Below are positions 1 to 8,740 of a stretch of DNA of 64,000 bases, piece after piece. The translations under genes and the position numbers were made by a program. The DNA comes from Ruminococcus sp. (GTDB lineage: Bacteria > Bacillota_A > Clostridia > Oscillospirales > Ruminococcaceae). Each line of letters starts with the position of its first letter. Within the stretch, counting starts at the first letter, position 1. The DNA is taken from positions 1-64,000 of the forward strand of contig NZ_JAEEMU010000039.1 in the NCBI RefSeq assembly GCF_016283395.1. The letters are read 5' to 3'. Under the pieces are notes generated by a model. That model had not been told where the DNA came from, made no database searches, and saw only the letters and a list, made by a program, of their open reading frames with translations.

Positions 1-206
1 GCTTTGCAGCACACGTTGAGAATCTTGGAACAACAAACTATGTTATTCCTGTATGGAATTCAGTAAAGCTTCTTCAGGACGGAATCAAGCTTAATTATTC
101 ATGGACAAATGCAGGTATAACATTCGGTGTAAATGTTGTAGTTGCTTTGCTGGGAATCGTATGTATAGGCAAACTTTTCAACAGAGAAAAGATAGTAAAC
201 GGCTGA
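1..206 (+). CDS. ABC-2 transporter permease, C-terminal fragment (cut by window start)
   Basis: This is the last 67 codons of an ABC-2 type permease of the NatB kind, ending in FNREKIVNG and TGA. The first about 126 bases are identical to the 3' part of the complete permease gene that ends at 42075, and the remainder diverges. The residues form the final extracytoplasmic loop and last membrane helix. A second regulator-transporter module probably lies to the left of the window, but only this fragment is visible. It is followed at once by a rho-independent terminator. Confidence 0.85.
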   Translation, partial: FAAHVENLGTTNYVIPVWNSVKLLQDGIKLNYSWTNAGITFGVNVVVALLGIVCIGKLFNREKIVNG

Positions 207-220
207 TAACAGAAAATAAA

Positions 221-247
221 AAAGCAGGCTATATGCCTGCTTTTTGT
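221..247 (+). terminator. Rho-independent terminator after the permease fragment
   Basis: A GCAGGC/GCCTGC stem with a five-base loop is followed by a T-run. It sits 15 bases after the permease stop codon. Confidence 0.8.
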
Positions 248-272
248 TTTTGAACTTATGAAATTTTTGAAA

Positions 273-287
273 TTGCACTCAGTGCAA
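273..287. repeat. Palindrome TTGCACTCAGTGCAA, copy 1
   Basis: This is a perfect 15-base palindrome with one central base, flanked by A/T-rich arms (AATTTTTGAAA). Eight related copies occur in intergenic DNA of this island, with two directly beside parA and parB. Confidence 0.8.
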
Positions 288-380
288 TTCTGATAATTTT
301 TTGATTTGTTCCTCGAAAAATCGGCGAATATGAAAAAATAAGCTTGTAAATTTGCTTCGATTTTTAAAGGATTTTTGATT

Positions 381-395
381 TTGCACTGAGTGCAA
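381..395. repeat. Palindrome TTGCACTGAGTGCAA, copy 2
   Basis: This is a second copy about 100 bases from the first, with G instead of C at the centre and an A/T-rich flank. Confidence 0.8.
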
Positions 396-427
396 AAACG
401 AAAATTTTTATTGACGGACAGAAAGAA

Positions 428-467
428 TACAGCCCTGAAACAGTGAAATATCTGCTTCAGGGCTGTA
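428..467 (-). terminator. Terminator-like hairpin after the first EF-hand protein gene
   Basis: ACAGCCCTGAA pairs with TTCAGGGCTGT around a loop of about 17 bases. It lies 30 bases beyond the stop of the leftward gene at 501-1151. Confidence 0.6.
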
Positions 468-500
468 TTTGTATATGAAGTTTGTCAAGAGATTGTCGTA

Positions 501-1151
501 TTAAAGTACACCGATAAGAAGTGAACCTGGGAAGAAGGAAATGTAGCTCTTGAGTGCGTCGTAATCCTTTGAATTAACAGCTCCATCTCCGTTAAGATCA
601 TACTGTCTGCTCATTGTAATAATATCAGTGTAACCAAGAGGATCATGAAGCGCAAGCTTATACTTTGATGCTGATTCAATACTCTTTATCATTGATGAAA
701 GTCTTGTAAGATCAGTTGAATTTACAACACCGTCATAGTTAAAGTCGCCTGAGTGAAGAGTGAAAGCTGATAATCCAATAAGGCCTGTACCTATGTAAGG
801 ATAGGTAGAAGAATTCTTTGTAGGCATAAGACGGAGATCGCTCTTGTCAAGCTTGCCGTCCCAGTTTACGTCAAGTATCTTGTAAGCACGGGAATAAGGT
901 GTGATAGTTACTAATTTATTGATATATGCTTCAAGAACAGCTGTATCTTCTGTAGTAATCTTCTTGTCGCCGTTGATATCGCCCTTCATAGGCATGCTGC
1001 CTAAAAGGTTTATTCTTGTGTCTACGCTTGCAATAATATTTGCTGCGTTTGTGGCAGCTGTTGTTGTAGCTGCGTTAGCTGTTGCAGCTGATACGCTGCA
1101 AGCCATAAGTACTGATGTTGCGAGAGCTGAAAGTGTCTTTTTAAGTTTCAT
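501..1151 (-). CDS. Secreted EF-hand/dockerin-like protein, paralogue 1
   Basis: The 216-residue product starts with a signal peptide (MKLKKTLSALATSVLMACS, then an Ala-rich region). The rest consists of four Ca-binding-loop repeats of dockerin/EF-hand type: GDINGDKKITTED, LDVNWDGKLDKSD, GDFNYDGVVNSTD and YDLNGDGAVNSKD, so it may form two dockerin-like pairs. No catalytic module is present. AAGGAGATAT lies 6 bases before ATG. It is the last of three tandem leftward paralogues, each preceded by its own ribosome site. The function is unknown; calcium-dependent cohesin-like binding at the cell surface is a guess from the loops. Confidence 0.85.
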   Translation of the reverse strand: MKLKKTLSALATSVLMACSVSAATANAATTTAATNAANIIASVDTRINLLGSMPMKGDINGDKKITTEDTAVLEAYINKLVTITPYSRAYKILDVNWDGKLDKSDLRLMPTKNSSTYPYIGTGLIGLSAFTLHSGDFNYDGVVNSTDLTRLSSMIKSIESASKYKLALHDPLGYTDIITMSRQYDLNGDGAVNSKDYDALKSYISFFPGSLLIGVL

Positions 1152-1213
1152 TTTTTATATCTCCTTATATTATGATTAGTTTTTGTTATTTATGATGTAG
1201 TTATCAGTTAAGA

Positions 1214-1879
1214 TCAATAAAGACGGTAGATAATAGGATAGGATATATAGCTTTCCATAAGATCAACGTCCTTTGAGTTGACAAATCCGTCATGATTAAG
1301 GTCGTGAAGATCGTTTCTTAATAACGGAGATATATATGATGTTGTATTTACTATTCTTCCGTTTATTTTCATATAGGATGGGGATGGGATTCTTTTTGAG
1401 TCAAGATTATTGTTAAGGTTAGAAAGATCCTTTGAATCTACAACACCGTCATAGTTGAAATCTCCTGTGCGAAGAGTATAAGCTCTAATAATTGAAATGA
1501 GAGGTATTGAAGTTGTAGGAGATTTCTTTAACATGATATCAAAATCTGTGCTGTCAAGCTTGTCGTCCCAGTTTACATCGAGTACACGGTAAGCTGTAGA
1601 ATCCTTAGTTATCTTGATAAGGCCCTTAAGGTATACATCAAGAACGGCTGCATCTTCTTCATTTACTTTCTTGTCGCCGTTGATATCGCCTTTCATAGGC
1701 ATTGTTCTGCGTAATTTAATAAGTGAATCTATGCCGCTTACAAGCTTTGCGCTTGATGCTACCTGAGCATTTAATGTTGCGGTTGCTGCTGTTGTTGCTG
1801 CGTTAGCTGATACAGCTGATGCGCTGCAAGCCATAAGTGCGGATGCCATGATCCCTGTTGCGAATTTTCTGAATTTCAT
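1214..1879 (-). CDS. Secreted EF-hand/dockerin-like protein, paralogue 2
   Basis: This is a 221-residue paralogue of its neighbours, with a signal peptide and the same four loop repeats (GDINGDKKVNEED, LDVNWDDKLDSTD, GDFNYDGVVDSKD, LNHDGFVNSKD). An ATG six bases upstream (1885) is possible. I chose 1879 because AGGAG then lies 9 bases away and because the product then begins MKFRKF as in paralogue 3. No other domain is visible. Confidence 0.82.
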   Translation of the reverse strand: MKFRKFATGIMASALMACSASAVSANAATTAATATLNAQVASSAKLVSGIDSLIKLRRTMPMKGDINGDKKVNEEDAAVLDVYLKGLIKITKDSTAYRVLDVNWDDKLDSTDFDIMLKKSPTTSIPLISIIRAYTLRTGDFNYDGVVDSKDLSNLNNNLDSKRIPSPSYMKINGRIVNTTSYISPLLRNDLHDLNHDGFVNSKDVDLMESYISYPIIYRLY

Positions 1880-1952
1880 TCTCATATTCTCCTTCTTGTT
1901 TTGTTATTGATTTTGGTTGTATGATTATATTGTTGTCTGAATTGCGTTCAGA

Positions 1953-2603
1953 TCAATAAAGACGTATTAATGGGAATGTGGATATATAGCTGTCTAAAAG
2001 GTTGATATCCTTGTAGTTTACATATCCGTCCTGGTTAAGATCGTAGATGCTTGGTCTTTTGCGGATTATTCTGCCTACTGCATCATATTCTGTCTCGATC
2101 AATGGCTCGACCATGATAGGATCGTCAATTCTGATGATAGGATTAAGTACTATGCCGTTGGTGTTCTTTTTAAGGATAGTGAGGTCCTTTGAGTTTACAA
2201 CGCCATCGCTGTTGAAGTCACCTGTGTGAAGATAGCTGAAGTCAAGTACAGCCTTGTTGTACTTCTTTGGCATAAGAAGCTGATCCTTGACATCAAGCTT
2301 GCCGTCCCAGTTTACATCAAGTACACGAAAAGCTGTGGAATTCTTATTTATATTGATAAGGCCCTTAAGGTATACGTCCAGAACAGCTGAATCTTCTGTT
2401 GTAACCTTCTTGTCGCCGTTGATATCACCCTTCATAGGCATTGTTCCGCGTAATTTGATCATTCTGTCAAGATCGTTGACGAGTTGTGCACTCTTTGCTA
2501 CTTCAGCATTTACTGCAGCTGCTGCGTTAGCGGGTACAGCTGAAAGGCTGCAAGCCATAAGTGCGGATGCCATGATTCCTGTTACGATTTTTCTGAATTT
2601 CAT
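1953..2603 (-). CDS. Secreted EF-hand/dockerin-like protein, paralogue 3
   Basis: This 216-residue protein is promoter-proximal among the three paralogues. It has a signal peptide (MKFRKIVTGIMASALMACS) and four acidic loops: GDINGDKKVTTED, LDVNWDGKLDVKD, GDFNSDGVVNSKD and YDLNQDGYVNYKD. AGGAGGAATT precedes ATG. The copies differ mainly between loops 3 and 4, where this one carries an extra charged segment. The first loop with its preceding MPMK is nearly invariant, which suggests that it is the functional contact. Confidence 0.85.
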   Translation of the reverse strand: MKFRKIVTGIMASALMACSLSAVPANAAAAVNAEVAKSAQLVNDLDRMIKLRGTMPMKGDINGDKKVTTEDSAVLDVYLKGLININKNSTAFRVLDVNWDGKLDVKDQLLMPKKYNKAVLDFSYLHTGDFNSDGVVNSKDLTILKKNTNGIVLNPIIRIDDPIMVEPLIETEYDAVGRIIRKRPSIYDLNQDGYVNYKDINLLDSYISTFPLIRLY

Positions 2604-2663
2604 TTTTAATTCCTCCTGAAGATGTTTGTAATATTATGTATGGATTTATTGAAATTTTTGGTT

Positions 2664-2678
2664 TTGCACTCAGTGCAA
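2664..2678. repeat. Palindrome TTGCACTCAGTGCAA, copy 3
   Basis: It lies between the recombinase gene and the EF-hand gene cluster and is flanked by GAAATTTTTGG on the left. Confidence 0.8.
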
Positions 2679-2748
2679 AATGAAAAATTTTATGTCGTTG
2701 ATAAGTTGAAAAAAGGCTGTATTTCAGTGTTTTTAGTTTAACTACTGT

Positions 2749-3342
2749 TTATACGGCAGTTTGATTTTTAGTGTTTTTTATGATGCCAAGCTCTTTTACT
2801 TTCTTGTAGAAGCGGTTGGGCTTCATGTTGAGCTTGCTCATTGTCTTTACGGCTGTCTGTCTTCCGTCTGTCCAGTTGATACATTCCTTGCGGAATTCTT
2901 CTTCATTGAATGGGAGAGGCTTTCTGCCGTGGTATTTTCCTGCGCGCTTTGCAATTGCGATGCCTTCGCGCTGACGCTGAAGTATCATTTCTCTTTCAAA
3001 CTCGGAAAGTCCTGCAAAGATAGTCAGCATGAGACTGCCCTGTGGAGTTGATGTATCAAAGTTTTCCTTGATGCTTATGAGGTTTACATTCTGGTTATGA
3101 AGATCGTCTATGATAGCGAGAAGATCCTTTACATTTCTTGCAAGACGGGAGTATTCTGTAACGATGACAGTATCTCCTTCGCGGACGTAGTTGCACATTC
3201 TGTTGAACTGTTCGCGGTTTGTATCCTTTGCACTCTGTTTGTCAATGAAGATCTTTTCACATCCAAGCTCTTTGAGTGCAGTTATCTGGCGAGCTTCGTT
3301 CTGTTCAATGGTGCTCACTCGTGCATATCCTATTTTACACAT
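2749..3342 (-). CDS. Small serine recombinase (resolvase/invertase family)
   Basis: The 197-residue product begins MCKIGYARVSTIEQN, the resolvase N-terminal motif with the nucleophilic serine at residue 10. It continues with the conserved EYSRLARN and the FEREMILQRQREGI helix, and ends in a short helix-turn-helix region. This is the usual size of a resolvase or invertase that acts at paired sites. An AGAAAGGAT ribosome site precedes ATG. A perfect 20-base palindrome about 100 bp upstream could be part of a recombination or operator site. It may belong to the plasmid-like DNA of the island as a multimer-resolution enzyme. Confidence 0.88.
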   Translation of the reverse strand: MCKIGYARVSTIEQNEARQITALKELGCEKIFIDKQSAKDTNREQFNRMCNYVREGDTVIVTEYSRLARNVKDLLAIIDDLHNQNVNLISIKENFDTSTPQGSLMLTIFAGLSEFEREMILQRQREGIAIAKRAGKYHGRKPLPFNEEEFRKECINWTDGRQTAVKTMSKLNMKPNRFYKKVKELGIIKNTKNQTAV

Positions 3343-3438
3343 TATTATCGATCCTTTCTGTTTGGTTTAAGTAGTGTTTCGTTTGAAAATATGTATATTT
3401 GTTAAAACAGAGTCTAAAGAAATATAAAAGAGGCTTTT

Positions 3439-3458
3439 GTTTAGGGTATACCCTAAAC
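3439..3458. promoter_or_regulatory. 20-base perfect palindrome between recombinase and GyrI-like genes
   Basis: GTTTAGGGTATACCCTAAAC is perfectly self-complementary. It lies between the stop of the GyrI-like gene and the start of the recombinase gene. It could be an operator or a resolution site; without a T-run it is a poor terminator. Confidence 0.5.
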
Positions 3459-3467
3459 GATCGGATT

Positions 3468-3914
3468 TTAACCGATACCGATACAGATGTCGATTATACA
3501 ATCGTCAGAGTCTATGGTACCGTTTCTTACTACGATGTAGTAAGGCTGTGTCGAAGCCTGAAAATCATGTTCCTTGATAAAGTTGTGAAGAATGTTCTCT
3601 GTTTGCGGAAGGTCATTTAAATTGCCTTCGTGCCGGATAATTACTGCATTGTTTAGTTTGAATATGGGTTTGTAGTCGTATTCCTGGCATTTTTCTATTT
3701 TGCCTTTTACAGGGATAAGTATTTCTACATTGACCATTTCATCATTGACATGATCTTTTTCGGCAAATATTATGTTGTCGTTTTTCTTAAGATCAAGCAC
3801 GTGGAGATTATCAGAAATGTACTGGGTAAGTTTCAGAATATCCGAATGCTTGACTTTAGTATTGTAGCTTATTAGATTGTTGAGTTGAATGTCTTGATGT
3901 TCTATTATCTGCAT
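3468..3914 (-). CDS. GyrI-like / AraC effector-binding-domain protein
   Basis: The 148-residue cytosolic protein has the pattern of a stand-alone GyrI-like effector-binding domain: two repeats of beta strands and a helix, with VNVEILIPVKG in the first half and AVIIRHEGNLNDLPQT, then YYIVVRNG and CIIDICIGIG, in the second. Such domains bind small hydrophobic or cationic compounds, and some confer resistance. No DNA-binding domain is present. AAAGGAACGG precedes ATG. A role in self-protection from island products is possible, but nothing in the sequence proves it. Confidence 0.6.
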   Translation of the reverse strand: MQIIEHQDIQLNNLISYNTKVKHSDILKLTQYISDNLHVLDLKKNDNIIFAEKDHVNDEMVNVEILIPVKGKIEKCQEYDYKPIFKLNNAVIIRHEGNLNDLPQTENILHNFIKEHDFQASTQPYYIVVRNGTIDSDDCIIDICIGIG

Positions 3915-4067
3915 ATTTTACCGTTCCTTTCTGATTTGGATTTTGTAATTAGATTATACCCCGAAAAAGCGGAACAGTCGATAAAATAAGAGCCAACAAG
4001 TAGATTTTTGAAGTGAACGACTATTTGGAGCAAAGCATTATTGGATACGAAATGAAAATTTTTGAAA

Positions 4068-4082
4068 TTGCACTCAGTGCAA
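4068..4082. repeat. Palindrome TTGCACTCAGTGCAA, copy 4
   Basis: This copy is in the 310-base gap between the HlyD gene stop and the GyrI-like gene start. It is flanked by AATTTTTGAAA. Confidence 0.8.
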
Positions 4083-4140
4083 ATCTAAGAATATTATATA
4101 TGAAATGCCTGTTTTTCGGGATTTGTGATAAAAATGACTA

Positions 4141-4163
4141 TGGCCGCATACTATATGCGGCCA
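4141..4163 (-). terminator. Terminator after the exporter operon
   Basis: TGGCCGCATA pairs with TATGCGGCCA around a 3-base loop, followed on the minus strand by ATAGTCATTTTTA. It lies 64 bases beyond the HlyD stop codon. Confidence 0.7.
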
Positions 4164-4226
4164 CAATCGATTCTATAATGATAAGGAGAATGGTTCTATA
4201 TTTCAAACCGTTATCCGTAAATTGTT

Positions 4227-6110
4227 TTATTCTATGAAGTTCAGTTTCTCAAGAAGCCATGATATAGCCTTTTTGGAGCCGTTTATCGACTTTGCACGAA
4301 CGATCATGCCGTTTTTGAGTTCGTGAGTCTCGCCCTTCTTGTTTGAGAGCGATGTATCGGTGAGGCTTGCCTGAGCAACATAGTAGTTCATTCCTGAGTC
4401 GTTTGAGATAGAGTCAGCTGAGATAGATGTGATCTTGCCTGAGAGCTTGCCGTACTCGCTGTATGGCAGAGCATCGAATGCATAATCTGTCATCTGACCT
4501 ACGCTTACCTTTGATATCTCGCTTTCAGGGATATAAAGCATTACCTTGAATCCTGTGTTCTTAGGAATGATGCTGCACAGTGAATTGCCAGCCTGCACCA
4601 TATCACCACAGTTGATATCATTGATGAGGGTAACTGTTCCGTCAATAGATGCCTTGATCTCGGAATTAGTGATGTTTCCTTCAAGTTCAACCAACTGAGA
4701 CTCCAGCGATGTGATTGTATCGTTGAGAGCGTCGATCTCTGAACCGATAGCTACAATAGCTTCGTTCTTGAGTTTATCTGAAGATAACTTTTCATAGTTA
4801 TCAGTATTGGGGGTTCCCTTCAGCGAAAGTTCAAGACTCTTCTTTGATTCCTCAAGAGAAGCGATCTCTGCTTCGGCTGAATTTATAGTGATCTCGATTT
4901 TTGAGAGATATGTGTTTTTGAGAGTTGCGAGGTCCATAGCAGCACTCTGGTATGATGTTTCTGCATTGGAAACGTCGTAGGAGGATACTGCTGAGCCGCT
5001 GTTTGTGAGGTATTCGTTGTAGAGCGCGTTATACTCTGTAACAGCTGAGCTGTACTCGCTTATCATTGAATTATAGGTATTTGTGAACTGTTCATATTCA
5101 AAGTTGAGGTCAGAATTTGATGAAGTGAAAGCTCCGTCCTGTTCAACTGCTGCCTTGAGTGACTTATAGTCGTTCAGTGCACTCTGGAGCTGCTCGTTTG
5201 CGCTGTCGTTGATGAGCTGATTCTCCAGGAGAACGATCTGTGAACGGATATCAGATAGATATGAGTTCTTATAATCCTTTGCAGACTGGTAAAGAGTTTC
5301 AGCGTTCTGCTTCTTTGTATCTACCTGTACTGTTGAAACTATGTTGTTCACCTGAGCCGAAAGCTGCTTTGCAACAGTGTCATATGAATTTCTTGACTGG
5401 TCATAGATGAGCTTTGCCTTTTCATAGTTTGCCTTATATTCATTGTATTCTGCCATGACTACGCTGTCGCTGCCTGCAAACTCGCTGTCTGTTCTGAGGC
5501 AGTTGAGGAGAGAGTTGTATTCTGCGATACGTGCATTCTTTTCAGCTATACTGTTATTGATAGAAACGATCTTGTCCTGTTTCTCTTCCTGTGAAAGGCT
5601 GTTGTTGAGGATAGTATTGTCTACTTCCTTTGCTGAGAGAAGAGTACCATTCTTGTACTGCTCAAATCTGTAGTAGTACTTTGAATCGGAAGCATCGTTC
5701 TTGAAAAGGTTCTTGTTGTCCTTGATGCTCTGCATAAGTAGCTGTGTATTAGCGAGGTCTGCCTTGCTTGAAGCAAGCTTTGTTTCGATTATGGATTTCT
5801 GCTTTGATGCATAGTCTGAGTCAAGAACGAAGAGCGTATCTCCTGCCTTTACTTCCTGACCTTCCGAAACACAGATCTGTTTCAGCTTGCAGCTGCTTGA
5901 TGCAAGTATAGAGCTTGCTGATTCGTTTGTCTTTACTTCGCCAGTGATATTGGTATACTGGTCGATCTTGAAGAAGCACATAGCTACGATAGCTGCTATT
6001 ACGAATGTACAAAGAATGTAGATGAACCACCTGATCTTGGGAGATTCCTTACTTTCCATTACTTCGCGGCTATCTGAGATGTCATTTAAGTCGAGAATGA
6101 TTCCTTTCAA
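4227..6110 (-). CDS. HlyD-family membrane fusion protein of bacteriocin exporter
   Basis: This 627-residue adaptor should link the C39 ABC exporter encoded just upstream to the cell envelope. Residues 27-50 form one membrane helix (WFIYILCTFVIAAIVAMCFF). A lipoyl-like half-motif follows (KQICVSEGQEVKAGDTLFVLD), then about 350 residues of coiled coil, the second half-motif (IKASIDGTVTLINDINCGDMV) and a beta-barrel end. It is longer than usual for the family because of the coiled coil. The start is TTG, chosen because GGAGG lies 8 bases before it and no ATG fits. It starts 14 bases after the exporter stop, so the two form one operon under promoter P1. Confidence 0.9.
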   Translation of the reverse strand: MKGIILDLNDISDSREVMESKESPKIRWFIYILCTFVIAAIVAMCFFKIDQYTNITGEVKTNESASSILASSSCKLKQICVSEGQEVKAGDTLFVLDSDYASKQKSIIETKLASSKADLANTQLLMQSIKDNKNLFKNDASDSKYYYRFEQYKNGTLLSAKEVDNTILNNSLSQEEKQDKIVSINNSIAEKNARIAEYNSLLNCLRTDSEFAGSDSVVMAEYNEYKANYEKAKLIYDQSRNSYDTVAKQLSAQVNNIVSTVQVDTKKQNAETLYQSAKDYKNSYLSDIRSQIVLLENQLINDSANEQLQSALNDYKSLKAAVEQDGAFTSSNSDLNFEYEQFTNTYNSMISEYSSAVTEYNALYNEYLTNSGSAVSSYDVSNAETSYQSAAMDLATLKNTYLSKIEITINSAEAEIASLEESKKSLELSLKGTPNTDNYEKLSSDKLKNEAIVAIGSEIDALNDTITSLESQLVELEGNITNSEIKASIDGTVTLINDINCGDMVQAGNSLCSIIPKNTGFKVMLYIPESEISKVSVGQMTDYAFDALPYSEYGKLSGKITSISADSISNDSGMNYYVAQASLTDTSLSNKKGETHELKNGMIVRAKSINGSKKAISWLLEKLNFIE

Positions 6111-6124
6111 ATTAAAAGCCTCCT

Positions 6125-8563
6125 TTATTTAGTTGTCTGCTGAACGAACATCGGATAAGCGATAGTGCATATCTCTGTCTTTGTTTCTTCATCAGACTTC
6201 TTTTCATCTGTTGAACTGTTGCCTGTATCGGAAGCTTCAGCAGTTTCTGTTGTCTCGGCTGCTGGGGTCTCCTCTGATGCTGCGAGCTCTGCGGCTCTTT
6301 CGGCTGCTTCTGCTACTGTTACTATTGCAGGTGTGGTCTCTGTTTCCTCGACCTCAGGTGATTCTTCAACAGCAACAGCGTCAATTGCCTCGGTCTCTTC
6401 AAAGATAGACTTGTCAGGGAGCTGATCCTTCCAGAGCTTGTAGTACTTGCCCTTGCTCTCGAGAAGTGACTTGTGAGTACCCTCTTCGATGAACTTGCCC
6501 TTTTCCATAACGAAGATCTTGTCACACTTCATAATTGTGCTGAGTCTGTGTGCGATGATAACTGTAGTGATGTTCTTTGAAAGGCTGTTTATAGTCTTTT
6601 CGATAGCCTTCTCGGTAATGGAGTCAAGGTTACTTGTAGCCTCGTCCATGATGAGGATATCAGGCTTCTTGAGGAGTGCTCTTGCAATAGCAAGACGCTG
6701 CTTCTGACCGCCTGAGAGGTTTGCGCCGTTTTCTTCGAGCATTGTGTCGTATCTCAGAGGCATATTATTGATGAATTCATCTGCCTTACTGAGCTTGCAG
6801 GCTTCGATAATGTCCTCGAGTGTTGCATCTTCGTTTCCGAGCATGAGGTTTTCCTTGATAGTACCGCTGAAAAGGAAGATATTCTGTGAGATATAAGCTA
6901 TCTTGTTTCTGAGGCACTCGAGATTGATGTCCTTTATGTTGTAATCTCCTATATAAATGTCGCCTCTTTCTAAAGGATAGAAATTCATAAGGAGCTTGGA
7001 AAGAGTTGTTTTACCTGAACCGCTTCCGCCAACGAGAGCGATCTTTTCGCCTGCCTTGATATCCATGTTGATGTCTTCAAGTACAAGCTTTCTTGTTCCG
7101 TATCTGAAATCGAGGTTTCTGATCTTGATGTCCTTGTTAAGTGACTCGGGATTGAGCTTCTTGTGCTCTGTTTCAAGCTTTTCTACTTCAAGATCGAGGA
7201 TCTCACTGAGTCTTTCAGCTGCTACGATAGCTGTCTGCATTGTAGGCTGGAGATTGATGAGGTTCTTTACAGGATCGAGGAAGTAAGCAAGAAGTGCGTT
7301 GAATGTGATGAGGCTTCCGAGTGTCATATTGCCGTTGAGAACGCTTACAACACCTACCCAGAGGATAACTGTCACACCGATAGTTGAAACGATGTTTGTG
7401 AGTGTCTGCTGAGCGTTTGTGATCATTCCGCCCTTGAATATGCTCTTGAGGAACTTTATAAAGAGTCTGTCAGTCTTTGCCTGAGCCTTGTCTTCTGCAT
7501 TGAATGCCTTAACTGTTTCGATACCATTGAGTGTTTCTACGAGATAAGAAGTAACCTGTGCGTTGTTTTCCATCTGCACTTCGTTGATCTTCTTTACAGG
7601 CTTGTTGAATGCAAATACGATGATGCTGTAAAGAGCGACAACGATAAGTGCGATGAAGAACAGTGTGTGGTTCTGCTTATAAAGTACGATACCGCCAACT
7701 AAAGCCATGAGGGTATCGATCATAATGGTAAGTGTGGCACTGGAGATAGCATCTCTGATCTTTGATGCGTCTGCAAATCTTGATACGATCTCACCTGTTT
7801 TTCTTGTGCCGAAGAAATTCATCGGGAGCGCCAGAACATGCTGATAATAGCCCAGTATCAACGGGATATCTAGCTTTTGTCCGAGGTGCAGCATAAGATG
7901 ATTTCTGAAGGCCTCTAAAACTGCCTTGAAAATGTATAAGCCTATGACTCCTACTGATATCGCCAATAGGGTCTTATGCGTCGAATTCGGGACTATGTCG
8001 TCCATTATCAATCGGAAATAGAACGACGTCAGTATTCCGAATACCGTGATAAGCAATGATGATAAGAATATATTTACAATAAGTCTCTTCTGAGGGAACA
8101 TCAAGCCGAAGAAACGAGAGAGAACTCCCTGATTTTCGTTGCCCTTCTTGAATTTTGCTGTAGGTACGAGGAAGATAAGTACACCTGTCCATACCTTGAA
8201 GAAATCTTCAGGCTTGTATTTTACGATGCCCTTTCCCGGATCTGCAACAATTACCTGATTCTTTGTTATCTTATGGATAACTACATAGTGAAGAAGACTT
8301 CCGTCAACTACTATATGTGCAATGGCAGGGAGCGGAAATTCACTGAAGAATGCTTCCTTGTCACCCTTTACGCCCTTTGCTGTAAAGCCGAGCTGTTCGG
8401 CTGCCTTGATCATACCATATACGTTAGTACCCTGTTTATCGGTACCTGCAACTTCTCTGATCTTTGAAATGGCTATGTTGAGTCCGTACTGTTTTGAGAT
8501 AGTAGCCAGGCATGCTGCGCCACAATCTGTAATGTCGTGTTGTTTTACACAGTAGTATTTCAT
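6125..8563 (-). CDS. C39-peptidase ABC exporter for double-glycine peptides
   Basis: This 812-residue protein cuts leaders after Gly-Gly and exports the peptide. The N-terminal C39 protease has TDCGAACLA with catalytic Cys14, a His in LLHYVVIHK near residue 91, and Asp in VADPGKG. Six membrane helices follow, then an ATPase with GGSGSGKTT near residue 516, LSGGQKQRLAIARALL and ILIMDEATSNLDS. About 90 residues beyond the usual end (after EEGTHKSLLESKGKYYKLW) form an acidic Ala/Glu/Thr-rich tail that most relatives lack. It is driven by the LytTR-type promoter at 8615-8682 and co-transcribed with the HlyD gene. The adjacent leader-peptide array is its likely substrate set. Confidence 0.95.
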   Translation of the reverse strand: MKYYCVKQHDITDCGAACLATISKQYGLNIAISKIREVAGTDKQGTNVYGMIKAAEQLGFTAKGVKGDKEAFFSEFPLPAIAHIVVDGSLLHYVVIHKITKNQVIVADPGKGIVKYKPEDFFKVWTGVLIFLVPTAKFKKGNENQGVLSRFFGLMFPQKRLIVNIFLSSLLITVFGILTSFYFRLIMDDIVPNSTHKTLLAISVGVIGLYIFKAVLEAFRNHLMLHLGQKLDIPLILGYYQHVLALPMNFFGTRKTGEIVSRFADASKIRDAISSATLTIMIDTLMALVGGIVLYKQNHTLFFIALIVVALYSIIVFAFNKPVKKINEVQMENNAQVTSYLVETLNGIETVKAFNAEDKAQAKTDRLFIKFLKSIFKGGMITNAQQTLTNIVSTIGVTVILWVGVVSVLNGNMTLGSLITFNALLAYFLDPVKNLINLQPTMQTAIVAAERLSEILDLEVEKLETEHKKLNPESLNKDIKIRNLDFRYGTRKLVLEDINMDIKAGEKIALVGGSGSGKTTLSKLLMNFYPLERGDIYIGDYNIKDINLECLRNKIAYISQNIFLFSGTIKENLMLGNEDATLEDIIEACKLSKADEFINNMPLRYDTMLEENGANLSGGQKQRLAIARALLKKPDILIMDEATSNLDSITEKAIEKTINSLSKNITTVIIAHRLSTIMKCDKIFVMEKGKFIEEGTHKSLLESKGKYYKLWKDQLPDKSIFEETEAIDAVAVEESPEVEETETTPAIVTVAEAAERAAELAASEETPAAETTETAEASDTGNSSTDEKKSDEETKTEICTIAYPMFVQQTTK

Positions 8564-8614
8564 AAAATCACGTTCCTTCTTTTTGGATTTAAGGTTTGTT
8601 TTATTACATTTATG

Positions 8615-8682
8615 ATTATACTGTATGGTCTAACCTTTTGCATCTTATTGAGAGTAAACGGGATTTTTATGAGAGTAAAAAA
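8615..8682 (-). promoter_or_regulatory. LytTR-type promoter P1 (exporter operon)
   Basis: On the minus strand the -10 is TATAAT (8615-8620). Two direct repeats, written on the plus strand as GAGTAAACGG (from 8652) and GAGTAAA (from 8673), are 21 bp apart. The proximal repeat starts 37 bp from the -10 start, and no good -35 hexamer exists. The same geometry recurs in six other promoters of the island. Confidence 0.8.
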
Positions 8683-8740
8683 TAAAAACGGTAAGAATAT
8701 AATTTCCTTACCGTTTTTATTAATGATCTAATTGTGTAGA

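Noticed and set aside
6165..6425. Rightward Ser/Ala-rich open frames
   Set aside because: They are antisense to the Glu/Ala/Thr-rich tail of the C39 exporter, whose biased composition keeps other frames open.
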